From Chitinophaga sp. (GTDB lineage: Bacteria; Bacteroidota; Bacteroidia; Chitinophagales; Chitinophagaceae), in assembly GCF_017745275.1 (NCBI RefSeq), contig NZ_JAGHZS010000006.1, positions 124,001 through 188,000 on the forward strand: a stretch of DNA of 64,000 nt, in the 5' to 3' direction. The position numbers and the translations under genes were made by a program. Below are positions 26,828 through 36,319 of the stretch, piece after piece. The notes under the pieces are model-generated. The model was given only the letters and a program-made list of their open reading frames with translations. It was not told the DNA's origin and searched no databases. Numbering within the stretch: the first letter of the stretch is position 1; the number at the start of each line of letters is the position of its first letter.

Positions 26828-26881
26828 TATCAAGGGACTCCTTCTGTAAAAGAAGAAGCCCCTGTTCCATTAAAACTACCA

Positions 26882-27295
26882 CTATATTTTTGAGAAACCA
26901 GCTTTCTGCAAACGCAGCCACAGCAAAGCGCCCATTATAAAAAACACACTTTCAATCACCAGCCATTGTGTACCAAATGCCCCCAGCGGCCCTTCTATAG
27001 CCCATGTAATGATACGGGACAAGGCATATAGTCCCCAAAGCCAGCATAAAAAAGTAACACCCTGCTGTATATCCTTGATAGCCCAGCGTACCAGCATAAC
27101 AGTGATCGTAAGTCCTACACCACCGTATACACCCCTGATGGAACTAAAAGCGTCATTGTTAGGCAGCTTCACCTGTACCAGGTCCATTACCGCCTGCGGA
27201 CTGAAAAAGCCCATCATACTCACCATAAAAAAGCTTCCCGCAGAAAGGAACAGGTATATGCGGGACAAGACATTGATTGTTCGGGATTGCTTCAT
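26882..27295 (-). CDS. DUF4345 family small membrane protein
   Basis: A 137-residue protein with four predicted membrane helices (LYLFLSAGSFFMVSMMGFF; GGVGLTITVMLVRWA; VTFLCWLWGLYALSRII; WLVIESVFFIMGALLWL), the size and layout of DUF4345. The short text SIRGVYGGVGL after helix one is also typical. No function is established. The open frame extends to 27394, but that extension runs into a palindromic repeat, so I start at the ATG at 27295. It is convergent with the photolyase gene. Confidence 0.75.
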   Translation of the reverse strand: MKQSRTINVLSRIYLFLSAGSFFMVSMMGFFSPQAVMDLVQVKLPNNDAFSSIRGVYGGVGLTITVMLVRWAIKDIQQGVTFLCWLWGLYALSRIITWAIEGPLGAFGTQWLVIESVFFIMGALLWLRLQKAGFSKI

Positions 27296-27368
27296 ATTTG
27301 CACGTTTATGATGCAAAATTGGTTGCAGGGCATTTATAAAATCTTTGTGTGTACCAAGATTTTTATAG

Positions 27369-27497
27369 AGCTGAAAGCATAAAGCGGAAAGCAAAAAGCT
27401 ATTGAAGCGATTAATCAGAGCGGATCAATAAATTTTTAATACTCGCTCCTATTAATCGCTTCAATAGCTTTTTGCTTTCCGCTTTATGCTTTCAGCT
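27369..27497. repeat. Perfect 47-bp palindrome built of 7-bp units
   Basis: The left arm 27369-27415 and right arm 27451-27497 are perfect reverse complements, with a 35-nt loop. The left arm is made of units GCTGAAA, GCATAAA, GCGGAAA, GCAAAAA, GCTATTG, then AAGCGATTAAT. It lies between two minus-strand genes, 15 bp after the TlpA-like gene's stop side. It shares a core with the palindrome at 39199-39320, so this is a dispersed element rather than a plain terminator. Confidence 0.85.
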
Positions 27498-27511
27498 TTA
27501 TTGTAAGTCCC

Positions 27512-28660
27512 TTATTTCAGGACTTCTGCCAGTTTGCTGTCCAGTGCAGTATGGTCTTCACCACCACCGCCAAAACGGGCTACAATCACACCTTTGGGAT
27601 CCACCAGGATTTGAGTGGGTAAGGAATGAATGCCATAATGTTCGCTGACATCGTTGGGATTATCAGCACCTTTCATTATTTTATCCATATCCAATCCCCG
27701 CAGTATATGTTTCCATACACCTATCCCATCTTTTTCCACGGCTTTTTTCCAGGCGTCGTGGTTGCGGTCATCATCGGAAATGCTGATGATTTCCAGTCCT
27801 TTATTTTTGTACGTCTTGTATAACTCCAGCAAGTGTGGATTACCGGCACGACAAGGAACGCACCAGCTGGCCCAGAAATCGAGCAGCACATATTTCCCAC
27901 GGAAATCAGCGAGTTTTAATGGTTGGTCGTTGATATCTTTTTTGCTGAAATTAAATGCAGTGCTGCCCGGAGATCCGGCTTCCAGTTGTTTTATTTCCTT
28001 GTTGATTTTCATCCCGTCCTTGCTTTTTTGTAAAGCAGGGCTCAGGCTGTAAAAATAGTATTTGGCAGAATCCAGTGACATTTTGCCTACTTCAAAACGC
28101 ATCAGGTATACACTGAGAAAAGCGTTGTGATGCTCGCGGATAAATTTCCGGGACAGCTGACTGTGGGTTTCGAAATAGGGTTCCAGTTGTTGGCGGATAG
28201 CACCTGCTTTATCATGATCTTTTTCGTTTTTGAGTGCCTCCAGTAAAGGTTTATACTGCACGGTAGCGGCTTCTTTTTCTGCTTCCAGTTTTTGGTATTG
28301 GTCATTGGTAACGGACCCTTTCAGTACAATGGTGGTAAGATCACCATTTTGTATGTTGACGGTCATAGGAACAGGTTCCAGGAACAGGGAGGCCTGTTCC
28401 TTTTTATTTCCGGTCATGAATCGGCTTAATACTGCGGAGATCATGCCCGAAGAAGGTTGTGCCAGTGTGCCGGTAAACGTGAATTTACCGTTTACTACGG
28501 CAGCACTATCTGTGATAAACTTTTCCCCGTTGTTGTACTGCAGGTAATATTTAACGGGTGCATTGCTGCCGGCATCGCCGGTAATACTGAATTTTTTCTG
28601 TGCAGTAACTAACTGCGACATGGCTAACGTTAACGATAGTACGCTGATTATTTTACTCAT
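27512..28660 (-). CDS. TlpA-like thioredoxin with DUF4369 domain
   Basis: A 382-residue exported thiol-disulfide protein. It has a signal peptide ending VTAQ, a DUF4369-like N-terminal domain (about 22-120: FSITGDAGSNAPVKYYLQY, NGKFTFTGTL), a helical linker, and a C-terminal TlpA/ResA-like thioredoxin (about 235-380) with active site WCVPC (Cys267, Cys270) and the later SLPT cis-proline loop. It is the last gene after ECF, FecR, SusC and SusD. Such pairs are common in Chitinophagaceae; a role in reducing or handling an imported thiol or metal-bearing ligand is inference. Confidence 0.88.
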   Translation of the reverse strand: MSKIISVLSLTLAMSQLVTAQKKFSITGDAGSNAPVKYYLQYNNGEKFITDSAAVVNGKFTFTGTLAQPSSGMISAVLSRFMTGNKKEQASLFLEPVPMTVNIQNGDLTTIVLKGSVTNDQYQKLEAEKEAATVQYKPLLEALKNEKDHDKAGAIRQQLEPYFETHSQLSRKFIREHHNAFLSVYLMRFEVGKMSLDSAKYYFYSLSPALQKSKDGMKINKEIKQLEAGSPGSTAFNFSKKDINDQPLKLADFRGKYVLLDFWASWCVPCRAGNPHLLELYKTYKNKGLEIISISDDDRNHDAWKKAVEKDGIGVWKHILRGLDMDKIMKGADNPNDVSEHYGIHSLPTQILVDPKGVIVARFGGGGEDHTALDSKLAEVLK

Positions 28661-28666
28661 ATACTA

Positions 28667-30124
28667 TTATGGATTTTGTGTAAGATTAGGATTGAGGGTA
28701 ATTTCTTCCTGTGGTACGCGCAACAGTATTTTCGGACTGGTAGCTGGTATCGTCATGGCGCCGCTGCCAATAGAAGCATAGTTTCTCACCATGGGTAGAC
28801 CGTTGCGGAAATAGTCGAAGGAATTATGACCTTCGAAAGCCAGTTCTATACGGCGTTGCAGCAGTATTTCATTGAAGAGTGCTTCGCCGGAAAGGTCCAC
28901 GGATGGCAGTCCTGCCCGATTACGGATGGTGTTCAGGTCTGCCAGCGCTGCGTCTTTATTTCCCAGTTTAGCATTGGCTTCTGCACGATTCAGGTACACC
29001 TCTGCCAGTCGCAGGTAGCGGAAAGGCGACTTGCTAAAGAGCGCGGTATAATTGAGCATGTATTTTACCGTTGCAATGGTGTCGGTGGTTATGCCGGGTG
29101 TAATATTTACCACATAGTGAGAAGAACGCAGGTCTGTTGGATCTATCAGCGACAACAGCGGCGCAGAAGGACGGTAATAGCCTCCATCGTACCCGATGCG
29201 GGTTGGATACGCATATAACTGGGCAATAGAAGAGTTGCCATAGTCCATGTTGCCGGCAAAAATATCTTCCTGGTTGTTTTTGTTATTGCTGCTGTAATAC
29301 GTGCGATAAGCTGCATTTTGTGATAAAGTAAATTTATTGCTACCAATGACCATCGTAGCATTATCCACTGCTTTTTGATTGAAAGCGGCGGCAGGCTGCT
29401 GGAAGGTGCCACCCATATACAGGTATACACGCGATAGTAACGCTGCTGCACCCTGTTTGCTGGCGAAGCTACTGGATTTATTCTGTGAAAATAAAGGCAT
29501 AGCAGTTTCCAGGTCGTTGATGATCTGATCATACACCGCTTTTACACTGGCGCGTGCAGGCTTATAATCAGGGGCGTTATTAGCCGTGGTGATCAGCATT
29601 ACGGCCGGACTGTTGGCAGCGTCCTGGTAGTAGGGTTTGCCATAGAAGCGTACCAGGTTAAAGTATACAAAAGCACGGACAAACAGCGCTTCTGCTTTCG
29701 CCTGTAGGATGATCGGATTTTTTTCATCTTTTGCTACATGGTCAAGCAGTTTGTTGGTATGAAGAATAGTGAAATAGCTTGCCCGCCAGAGACTGTAGGT
29801 CCAACTATTATTCTTATCGGCGGAGTTGATATAGTTAAATGCATCGGCATATTTACTCAGCAGCGGATCGAAAGAGTGGATGTTATTACCCATTGCTTCC
29901 GGCAGGAACATGGTAACACCGCCATAGCCAAACGCATCATTTTCCATGCCTACACCGGTGGTAATCATCTGGTATAAGGTGAGGGTGGCCTGGGTAAATC
30001 CGTCCGGTGTAGAGAATTGTAATTGTTCGGTAGTAACGTTATGCGGACGTAGATCGTCCAGTTGTTTATTGCAGGCACTTAAAGCGAAGATGCTGCAGAA
30101 TGCGATTAATATTTTCCGGTTCAT
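28667..30124 (-). CDS. SusD/RagB family nutrient-binding lipoprotein
   Basis: SusD-type lipoproteins form the lid of a SusC channel on the outer membrane and capture the ligand. It has a signal peptide with lipobox LSAC (Cys18) followed by the usual NKQLDDLRPHN, SusD helices with FVRAFVYFNLVRFYGKPYY near 150, and the C-terminal SusD/RagB domain with YLRLAEVYLNRAEANAKLG and RIELAFEGHNSFDYFRNG. At 485 residues it is typical. It lies 12 bp after susC. No glycoside hydrolase or peptidase gene is nearby, so the ligand cannot be named. Confidence 0.95.
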   Translation of the reverse strand: MNRKILIAFCSIFALSACNKQLDDLRPHNVTTEQLQFSTPDGFTQATLTLYQMITTGVGMENDAFGYGGVTMFLPEAMGNNIHSFDPLLSKYADAFNYINSADKNNSWTYSLWRASYFTILHTNKLLDHVAKDEKNPIILQAKAEALFVRAFVYFNLVRFYGKPYYQDAANSPAVMLITTANNAPDYKPARASVKAVYDQIINDLETAMPLFSQNKSSSFASKQGAAALLSRVYLYMGGTFQQPAAAFNQKAVDNATMVIGSNKFTLSQNAAYRTYYSSNNKNNQEDIFAGNMDYGNSSIAQLYAYPTRIGYDGGYYRPSAPLLSLIDPTDLRSSHYVVNITPGITTDTIATVKYMLNYTALFSKSPFRYLRLAEVYLNRAEANAKLGNKDAALADLNTIRNRAGLPSVDLSGEALFNEILLQRRIELAFEGHNSFDYFRNGLPMVRNYASIGSGAMTIPATSPKILLRVPQEEITLNPNLTQNP

Positions 30125-30136
30125 GTTGGCAGTAGT

Positions 30137-33100
30137 TTAGAAAGTTACGTTGAGACCTGCGGTGATACGTCTTGGATTGGCGTTGTCAATACCAACACCG
30201 GCAAAGCTGGTGGAGCCGATGGTAGCACCTTCCGGATCAGCACCTACGTAGTCTTTATGTTTGATGACAAATACATTATCCATACTCACGAAAACGCCTG
30301 CACGTTGTGCGTGGAATTTAGATAATGTCCTGGATGAAAGATCATAACCCAGCCGGATGTTGCGCATACGTATATGGCTGGCGTTGCCAAACATCAGGGA
30401 GGAATTAGTACTAAATACTCTCCATTGATTCATTTTACTACTATATACATCCGGGTAATTGGCGTTTTTGTCGCCGGGTTGTTGCCATATTTTTTGAGAT
30501 GCCTGCCAGGCGACGTTATTTCTGCCGCCCATAGGTGCGGTTGGATCCTGGAAGTTATTGATAATGCTCATGCGGGTGTAGTTGCCTACCTGGAACCACA
30601 TTTCTGCACTAAGTGAAAATTGTTTATAAGTAAAGGTATTGGTGAAGCCGCCAAAGAATTTCGGAGTAGAGGAGCCCACTACCCGGAAGTTACGAAGGTC
30701 TGCGTAATTGCCCATTCCTTCTACTTTTTGCAACTTCCCGGAGGCATCATAGTTCTCGAATAAAGGCGCGCCATTATCAGGATTTACGCCTGCATAGTGT
30801 ACGGCTCTGATGGTGTTAATATCTTCTCCCACATAGTGGTAGAACGCCCGGCTGTAGTTATCCAACAGGGAGTCGTTATAAAGTTTCTGTATCTTGTTTT
30901 TATTAAAGCTGATGTTCAGGTTGGTGGTCCAGGTGAAGTTTTTACTATCAATATTCTTTGTATTGATCATCACTTCCAGGCCTTTGTTTAGTACTTCTCC
31001 TATGTTTTGATATTGAAGGAAAGAACCTTGTGCAGAGCTTACATATACCTGCTGCAGCAGGTTTTTACTAAGTTTGGAATATAGGTCGATGTTTACCTCT
31101 ACGCGTTTCCATAGCCCCAGGTCAATGCCGAGGGTATTATTCACCGTAGTTTCCCAACTAATATTTGGGTTTTCCAGTTGTGTGATTTGCACGCCTATTC
31201 CGCCAATATTATCATATGGATTTGGATTGGGGCTGCCGTAGAGTGTTTGGTTCAGGTAACCATCGCCTACATCTCTTCCGGAGGTGCCGTGCACTACGCG
31301 TAGCTTTAATTGATCAATGTTTTTCACATCTGCCAGAAAAGCTTCCCTGTTGATCATCCAGCCGGCGCTGAGCGCATAGAAAGTACCATATCTTTTATTG
31401 CGGCCGAAGTTGGTAAAGGCATCTGTACGCAAGGATCCGGCAGCGAAGTAGCGGGATAAATAATTATAGTTCAGCTCCCCAAAGGCGGAAAAGCTGGCCC
31501 GCTCTGCGTAGGTACCATTGGGACGGATAGGGGTACCATATACATAGCTGATAGCGTCGCCAATATTTTTAGCAGCGCCTGCATTGCGTTCACCAGGCAA
31601 CATATTGAAGTAATCGTTTGCTTGTGTTTCGCTGTGACGTTTTGCCCACTCTGTTCCGGCCAGGAGGCTAAAGCTATGATCGTTGAATTGTTTGGTAGCA
31701 GTTACTGTATTGGTAGAAGTAAAGTTGTAATAGCGGCCATCTGTAATAGAAAGCGTTCCATTCACACCTGCTTGTCCGGGTGAAAAGAGATATGGGTAGC
31801 CACCATATTTACCGGAGAAACTTCGTGGATCCAGGTAGGCGTTATAGTGCGTATTAATATAATCGATGGTATTGGTGGTTTTAACACTTAACCAGGGTAA
31901 TATTTTATAACTGAGCCATCCGGTGCCGGTAAAGTGCATATTGTCTGTAATGGCAGTATTATCGAACTTTTTCTCTCCCAGGAAATTTTGAGCGTAGGTA
32001 GTATAAGGTACACCGAAGTTGCTCGATTGTTTTACCGGGATGCTGTCTGCCATGGAGCCGTCTGTTTTGTAAGGAGTAACAAAGGGCTGCGTCATATACA
32101 ATGAGGGCGTGCCGGTACGGGCAATGGTTTTATCGATGATGGCACTGGTGTTGATACCACCACTCACTTTTTCAGAGAATCGCTGTTCAATATTCAGGCG
32201 CAGGTTACGACGGTCAAAAGTATTTCCAAAGTTGATGCCTTTTTCTTTATACCAGTCGAGGCCCGCGTATACAGTGGTTTTATCGTTTCCGCTGGTAATG
32301 CCCAGGCTGATATCGGAGAAGTTGCCATCATTGAATAATGCTTTTTCCCAATTGAAGTCTTTTGATTTATCCTCATCCGTATAAATTCTGCGTTGGTTAA
32401 TAAAGTCTGCAGCCGTTAGGAATTGTGTGTGCAACGATGGTGTTTCTTCCCATTTGCGTTGCATCAGTTTATCCATTGCAGCAGTGGCTTCGGTGGTATT
32501 CATCATATGGATGGCGCGATTTTGTTTGATAGCGCCATAGCGGGTATCGAGGGTTACGTGTACACCACTGTTTTGGGTTCCTCTTTTAGTGGTGATTACA
32601 ATAACACCCTGTGCTGCACGGGAACCGTAGATAGCGGTAGAAGCCGCATCTTTCAGGACGGTAATGCTTTCAACATCCGCGGGGTTTACCACGTCCTGTA
32701 AGGATGTGGCAGTAGAAATCACCCCATCTATCACGATCAACGGGCCGAAATAAGAGCTGGTGCCGGAAGGCAGGGAGGAAACACCACGGAGTAATACCTG
32801 TCCTTTAGCGCCTGCATTGGCACTGGGTTCTACGATATACATACCGGTAGTTTTCGCTTTCAGCATGGATAAAATATTAGGAGAGGAAACAGTGCTGCGC
32901 AGTTGACTACCGGAAATTTTTTGTACAGCGCCGGTGAGTTCTGCAGCCTGTTTGTTACTATATCCCATTACTACTACGCTACCGAGGCTGGTAGCATCTT
33001 CTTCCAGCACAATATGATTGTCTGTGCCGGAAATGGCCAGCGTTTTAGGGCGATAACCAATTGTGGTAATAGTTACCGGGTGTCCATCTTCAGTGGTGAT

Positions 33101-33628
33101 TGCAAATGCACCATTGGCGTCTGTTACAGCGCCTTTCCCGGTAATCATGTCGCGAATGGTGGCTGCAGGAAGTGGCTGACCTTTGCGGTCAGTAACAATT
33201 CCTCTTGCCGGGCGATGCGGGGACGCGTATACGTTCGATTGTGCATCTCCGGAATACTTATCTGATGGCTGCCCGGAATATTTGCCTGACTGATCAGGTT
33301 TCATCACGCCAATCATATTTCCACTGAGTTTGAACTCCAGTCCGGAAGCGGCTTCCAGGTCAGCCAATAATTCTTTAATACTTCTTTCTTTGTCGGGAAG
33401 TGTAATAGATTTGGTAGGCAAGGTTCCCGCCACATAAAAGAACTTCACCTGGAAAGCAGCTTCAATTTTACGGATGGCTGCCTGCATAGAAATATTTTGC
33501 AAGTGAACTACTTTTTTCTGCTGTCCGAATAATGTCATACTCATCATTAGCAGCAACAATAACAAAGTGAACTGTCGTGTAACAGCAATGCTAAACAGCG
33601 CACGAAGGCGCGCATAATTAAAAGTCAT
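30137..33628 (-). CDS. SusC/RagA TonB-dependent transporter with STN domain
   Basis: This is an outer-membrane TonB-dependent channel. Its 1163 residues comprise a signal peptide (TLLLLLLMMSMTLFGQ), an STN domain (about 42-105, LQNISMQAAIRKIEAAF) that in this family talks to a FecR anti-sigma factor, a carboxypeptidase-like repeat (GIVTDRKGQPLPAATIRDM), a plug with GVISTATSLQDVVNPADVESI and the RAAQGVIVITTKRG motif, and a long C-terminal barrel. The STN domain together with fecR and the ECF gene upstream marks a trans-envelope signalling transporter: ligand binding is expected to switch on the sigma factor. Confidence 0.96.
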   Translation of the reverse strand: MTFNYARLRALFSIAVTRQFTLLLLLLMMSMTLFGQQKKVVHLQNISMQAAIRKIEAAFQVKFFYVAGTLPTKSITLPDKERSIKELLADLEAASGLEFKLSGNMIGVMKPDQSGKYSGQPSDKYSGDAQSNVYASPHRPARGIVTDRKGQPLPAATIRDMITGKGAVTDANGAFAITTEDGHPVTITTIGYRPKTLAISGTDNHIVLEEDATSLGSVVVMGYSNKQAAELTGAVQKISGSQLRSTVSSPNILSMLKAKTTGMYIVEPSANAGAKGQVLLRGVSSLPSGTSSYFGPLIVIDGVISTATSLQDVVNPADVESITVLKDAASTAIYGSRAAQGVIVITTKRGTQNSGVHVTLDTRYGAIKQNRAIHMMNTTEATAAMDKLMQRKWEETPSLHTQFLTAADFINQRRIYTDEDKSKDFNWEKALFNDGNFSDISLGITSGNDKTTVYAGLDWYKEKGINFGNTFDRRNLRLNIEQRFSEKVSGGINTSAIIDKTIARTGTPSLYMTQPFVTPYKTDGSMADSIPVKQSSNFGVPYTTYAQNFLGEKKFDNTAITDNMHFTGTGWLSYKILPWLSVKTTNTIDYINTHYNAYLDPRSFSGKYGGYPYLFSPGQAGVNGTLSITDGRYYNFTSTNTVTATKQFNDHSFSLLAGTEWAKRHSETQANDYFNMLPGERNAGAAKNIGDAISYVYGTPIRPNGTYAERASFSAFGELNYNYLSRYFAAGSLRTDAFTNFGRNKRYGTFYALSAGWMINREAFLADVKNIDQLKLRVVHGTSGRDVGDGYLNQTLYGSPNPNPYDNIGGIGVQITQLENPNISWETTVNNTLGIDLGLWKRVEVNIDLYSKLSKNLLQQVYVSSAQGSFLQYQNIGEVLNKGLEVMINTKNIDSKNFTWTTNLNISFNKNKIQKLYNDSLLDNYSRAFYHYVGEDINTIRAVHYAGVNPDNGAPLFENYDASGKLQKVEGMGNYADLRNFRVVGSSTPKFFGGFTNTFTYKQFSLSAEMWFQVGNYTRMSIINNFQDPTAPMGGRNNVAWQASQKIWQQPGDKNANYPDVYSSKMNQWRVFSTNSSLMFGNASHIRMRNIRLGYDLSSRTLSKFHAQRAGVFVSMDNVFVIKHKDYVGADPEGATIGSTSFAGVGIDNANPRRITAGLNVTF

Positions 33629-33660
33629 GCGTCAGTTTTTAAATGTAATGGTTGATATGG

Positions 33661-33689
33661 TCATCACAAACGCCGGCAGCTTGTGATGA
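33661..33689. promoter_or_regulatory. Hairpin between fecR and susC
   Basis: TCATCACAA (33661-33669) pairs perfectly with TTGTGATGA (33681-33689) over an 11-nt GC-rich loop, in the 95-bp spacer after fecR on the minus strand. It has no T-run. It may partly separate the regulator genes from the transport genes, or mark an operator. Confidence 0.45.
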
Positions 33690-33723
33690 TCCCGATTTAG
33701 CGATTTTGGTGGAAACGCTTGTA

Positions 33724-34731
33724 TTAAAATTGAATCGTTACTTTATCCGGTTGTATTTGAAAATCACATCCGGCAGTGAAACAAAAAATGTTCAGTACTT
33801 TTTCAAGTTTATCATTATCGAAGGCTCCTGAGAACCGTTTGGCATTCAACAGATTTCCTTTTATTTCGAATGGTATTCCATACCAGTTTTCGAGTTGATC
33901 AACTACTTCCCGCACACTGGCATTGCTGAATACCAGTTTACCAGTTCTCCAGGTATGCAGCGCAATGGTATCAAATGATTGTTTGGTCATTTTCCGTGAT
34001 GCTTCATTCCAACGGGCCTGTTCCCCCGGGCTGAGTGTAGTGGCGCTGCTGCGGCCATTATTTTCACTTACTTTCACCTTGCCGCTGAGCAATGAAACAC
34101 TGGATTGTGGCTCGTAAGGATATGATTTTACGAGAAAGGAGGTACCCAGTACGGTGGTACGTATTTCTTTGCTGGTAACCACAAACGGATCATCGGTATT
34201 ACCCGTTACATCAAACAGGGCTGCGCCTTTTATCAGTTCAACATGACGATGTTTGTGACTGTAATCGGAAGGTATCCTGACGCTGGTATTGGCGTTAAGG
34301 AGTACGGCAGATCCATCTGGCAGCGTGAGCATTTTCCGTTGTCCCCATTCACTGGAGTACACGAGGTAAGTGACGGGCGCGGGTGTGGGCTGACGCATTT
34401 TCCAGAGTACGGTAAGGCCTCCCAGCAGGGCTACCACAGCGGCGGCGCGCCAGGCATAACCACGCCAGTTGATACGATGCACGGGTGCAGCTATGGTGGC
34501 TTTTACCGCCTCCTGTAAGCGCGTGCGTTGTGTGGCTTTATCATTTTCTGCGGCGCTGGTATTGATGTTATAGTATAACGCTACCGCTGCCGCCACCTTT
34601 TCCTGTATTTCAGGATGTTGCGCGATATACGCTTCCCATTGCTCAATAGCTCCGGCGTTATTACGACGGATATATTGCAGAAAGGTATCATCGAGTAACA
34701 GGTCTAATTCCGTTAGGTCCTTTGGCAGCAT
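33724..34731 (-). CDS. FecR family anti-sigma factor
   Basis: FecR spans the inner membrane and relays the signal from the STN domain of the transporter to the ECF sigma factor. Visible: a cytoplasmic helical N terminus (about 1-80), a membrane segment near 88-104 (AAAVVALLGGLTVLW), the FecR domain (LPDGSAVLLNANTSVRIPSDY, EVTGNTDDPFVV-like, VLGTSFLVKSY) and the C-terminal DUF4974 secretin-like domain (LVFSNASVREVVDQLENWYGI). At 335 residues it is typical. It lies between the ECF sigma gene (123-bp spacer) and susC. Confidence 0.94.
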   Translation of the reverse strand: MLPKDLTELDLLLDDTFLQYIRRNNAGAIEQWEAYIAQHPEIQEKVAAAVALYYNINTSAAENDKATQRTRLQEAVKATIAAPVHRINWRGYAWRAAAVVALLGGLTVLWKMRQPTPAPVTYLVYSSEWGQRKMLTLPDGSAVLLNANTSVRIPSDYSHKHRHVELIKGAALFDVTGNTDDPFVVTSKEIRTTVLGTSFLVKSYPYEPQSSVSLLSGKVKVSENNGRSSATTLSPGEQARWNEASRKMTKQSFDTIALHTWRTGKLVFSNASVREVVDQLENWYGIPFEIKGNLLNAKRFSGAFDNDKLEKVLNIFCFTAGCDFQIQPDKVTIQF

Positions 34732-34854
34732 TTCCCATCCATTTTAAAAGTAGAGCGACAATCTTTTCCGTTTTACCAGGTTGGCACCGGTAAATATCTT
34801 GATTTCGATATTTTTTATTTAAAAGGCGATTTCTTGAAAAAAATCTAAGGGGAT

Positions 34855-35463
34855 TTATAGGGGAAGTAACAGCAGCAACATTTTCAGATTCAGCTTGCCT
34901 GATTTTAAATCTTCTTCCAGTGACAGTTTGAGCGTTTTTAATGCTTCGTACAGATGATTGTAGACCGTGCGGTGTGTAAGGCCGGTGATGTTCACTATTT
35001 CTTCGTAGCTCCGTTCTTCGTAAAAGCGAAGGTTGATTAATTCCTTTTGCCGGGGACTCAGTAAAGTGATGGCTTCCTGAATGCGTCCTACGGCTTCTTT
35101 GTGTTGTTGTTGCTGTATCAGTAATTGTTCACTGGAGGGAGTATCATCGCCGGGTTCCTGATTCATCCACAGCGACAGTAGTCCGTTGTCTTTTTTCTCC
35201 TGTTGCAGTTGCAGTAGCAGCCTGCGTTTGAAGGAGGTGATAATATAGCTCTTTACGTTGCTGACCGTTCCCAGGCTTTCTTTTTTCTCCCAGAGATAAA
35301 GGAAAACCTGTTGAATGCAATCTTTCACGGGTTCACTGTTGGTGCAGATTTTCAGGCCCAGGAAGAGGAGCAGATGATAATACTGATCATACAATGCGTA
35401 TAATGCCTGCTCTTCTCCCTGGCGGAACCTGTTCCATAGTTCTGTATCCTTGTTTTCGATCAT
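34855..35463 (-). CDS. ECF RNA polymerase sigma factor (FecI-like)
   Basis: An extracytoplasmic-function sigma-70 factor of 202 residues. Region 2 (ALYALYDQYYHLLLFLGLKI, DCIQQVFLYLWEKKESL, VKSYIITSFKRRLL) and region 4 (LLSPRQKELINLRFYEERSYEEIV, ITGLTHRTVYNHLYEALKTLK) are clear. The final hydrophobic LKMLLLLLPL is unusual and may be a membrane-associating tail. I use the ATG at 35463 rather than the TTG at 35481. It should direct susC/susD transcription under FecR control. It lies 31 bp after mqnD, so read-through from the menaquinone genes is possible. Confidence 0.92.
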   Translation of the reverse strand: MIENKDTELWNRFRQGEEQALYALYDQYYHLLLFLGLKICTNSEPVKDCIQQVFLYLWEKKESLGTVSNVKSYIITSFKRRLLLQLQQEKKDNGLLSLWMNQEPGDDTPSSEQLLIQQQQHKEAVGRIQEAITLLSPRQKELINLRFYEERSYEEIVNITGLTHRTVYNHLYEALKTLKLSLEEDLKSGKLNLKMLLLLLPL

Positions 35464-35494
35464 ACCGCAACAAAAGAACAAAAAATCAGTTGCT

Positions 35495-36292
35495 TTAACG
35501 ACGTATTTTTTCAGCGGCCGTCATGAGAGCGGCTACAGCAGCTTTTCCTTCGCTGCCCAGGTCAAGGCTGAAATCATTTACGTACAGGTCGATATGCTGG
35601 CGCATCACAGATTCGTCCATTTCCTGTGCATGTGATTTTACGTAGTCCGAGAGCTGTGGATAAGTAGTGTAGCTGTTCTGCAGGCTTTGGTGAATGAGGC
35701 TGTCCAGTTGGGCCCGGGTAGCTTCCGGTACATCTTTACGGATAAAGATACCTCCCAGCGGAATAGGATTGCCGGTGGTTTTTTCCCAGTATTCGCCCAT
35801 GTCCATCAGCTTTACGAGGCCTTTCTGTTGGTAGGTAAAGCGGTTTTCGTGGATGATCACACCTGCATCTGCATCACCGTTCAGTACCGCATTTTCAATT
35901 TCAGAGAAGACCATTATCTTTTTCTTTTTTGCTTCCGGAAAAGCAATAGAGAAGAGGAGATTGGCAGTGGTGTTTTCGCCGGGAATGGCGATGGTCATAT
36001 TTTTCAGCTCTTCCAGCGGGATATCTTTTTTAGCGATCAGCAAAGGTCCGCAACCGCGACCCAGCGCACTGCCGCTATTGAGCAGTTCGTACTGATCTTT
36101 TACTTTCAGGTAAACCGCGAAGCTCAGTTTGGTAATGGAGAGTTTGCCTTGTAATGCCCAGGTGTTGAGTGTTTCCACGTCTTCCAGGTGTGTGTCAAAG
36201 GTAAAATCCTGTGTGTCAATTTTGTTATTCACCAGTGCATCAAAAATAAAGGTATCATTTGGGCAGGGTGAAAAACCTAAAGATAAATGCAT
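35495..36292 (-). CDS. mqnD: 1,4-dihydroxy-6-naphthoate synthase MqnD
   Basis: MqnD acts in the futalosine route to menaquinone and produces 1,4-dihydroxy-6-naphthoate from cyclic dehypoxanthine futalosine. It resembles a periplasmic-binding-protein fold without a signal peptide. Family text: LGFSPCPNDTFIFDAL at the N terminus, GSALGRGCGPLLIAK near 78, IAIPGENTTANLL near 103, and VIIHENRFTYQQKGL near 140, where His is the proposed catalytic residue. At 265 residues it is normal in size. It follows mqnB by 27 bp. Confidence 0.93.
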   Translation of the reverse strand: MHLSLGFSPCPNDTFIFDALVNNKIDTQDFTFDTHLEDVETLNTWALQGKLSITKLSFAVYLKVKDQYELLNSGSALGRGCGPLLIAKKDIPLEELKNMTIAIPGENTTANLLFSIAFPEAKKKKIMVFSEIENAVLNGDADAGVIIHENRFTYQQKGLVKLMDMGEYWEKTTGNPIPLGGIFIRKDVPEATRAQLDSLIHQSLQNSYTTYPQLSDYVKSHAQEMDESVMRQHIDLYVNDFSLDLGSEGKAAVAALMTAAEKIRR

Positions 36293-36319
36293 ATGCTATC
36301 AAAATTTTATTGTCTGTTG

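Noticed and set aside
27296..27394. N-terminal extension of the DUF4345 protein
   Set aside because: The extra codons are part of the 27369-27497 palindrome and its flank; the family start matches the ATG at 27295.
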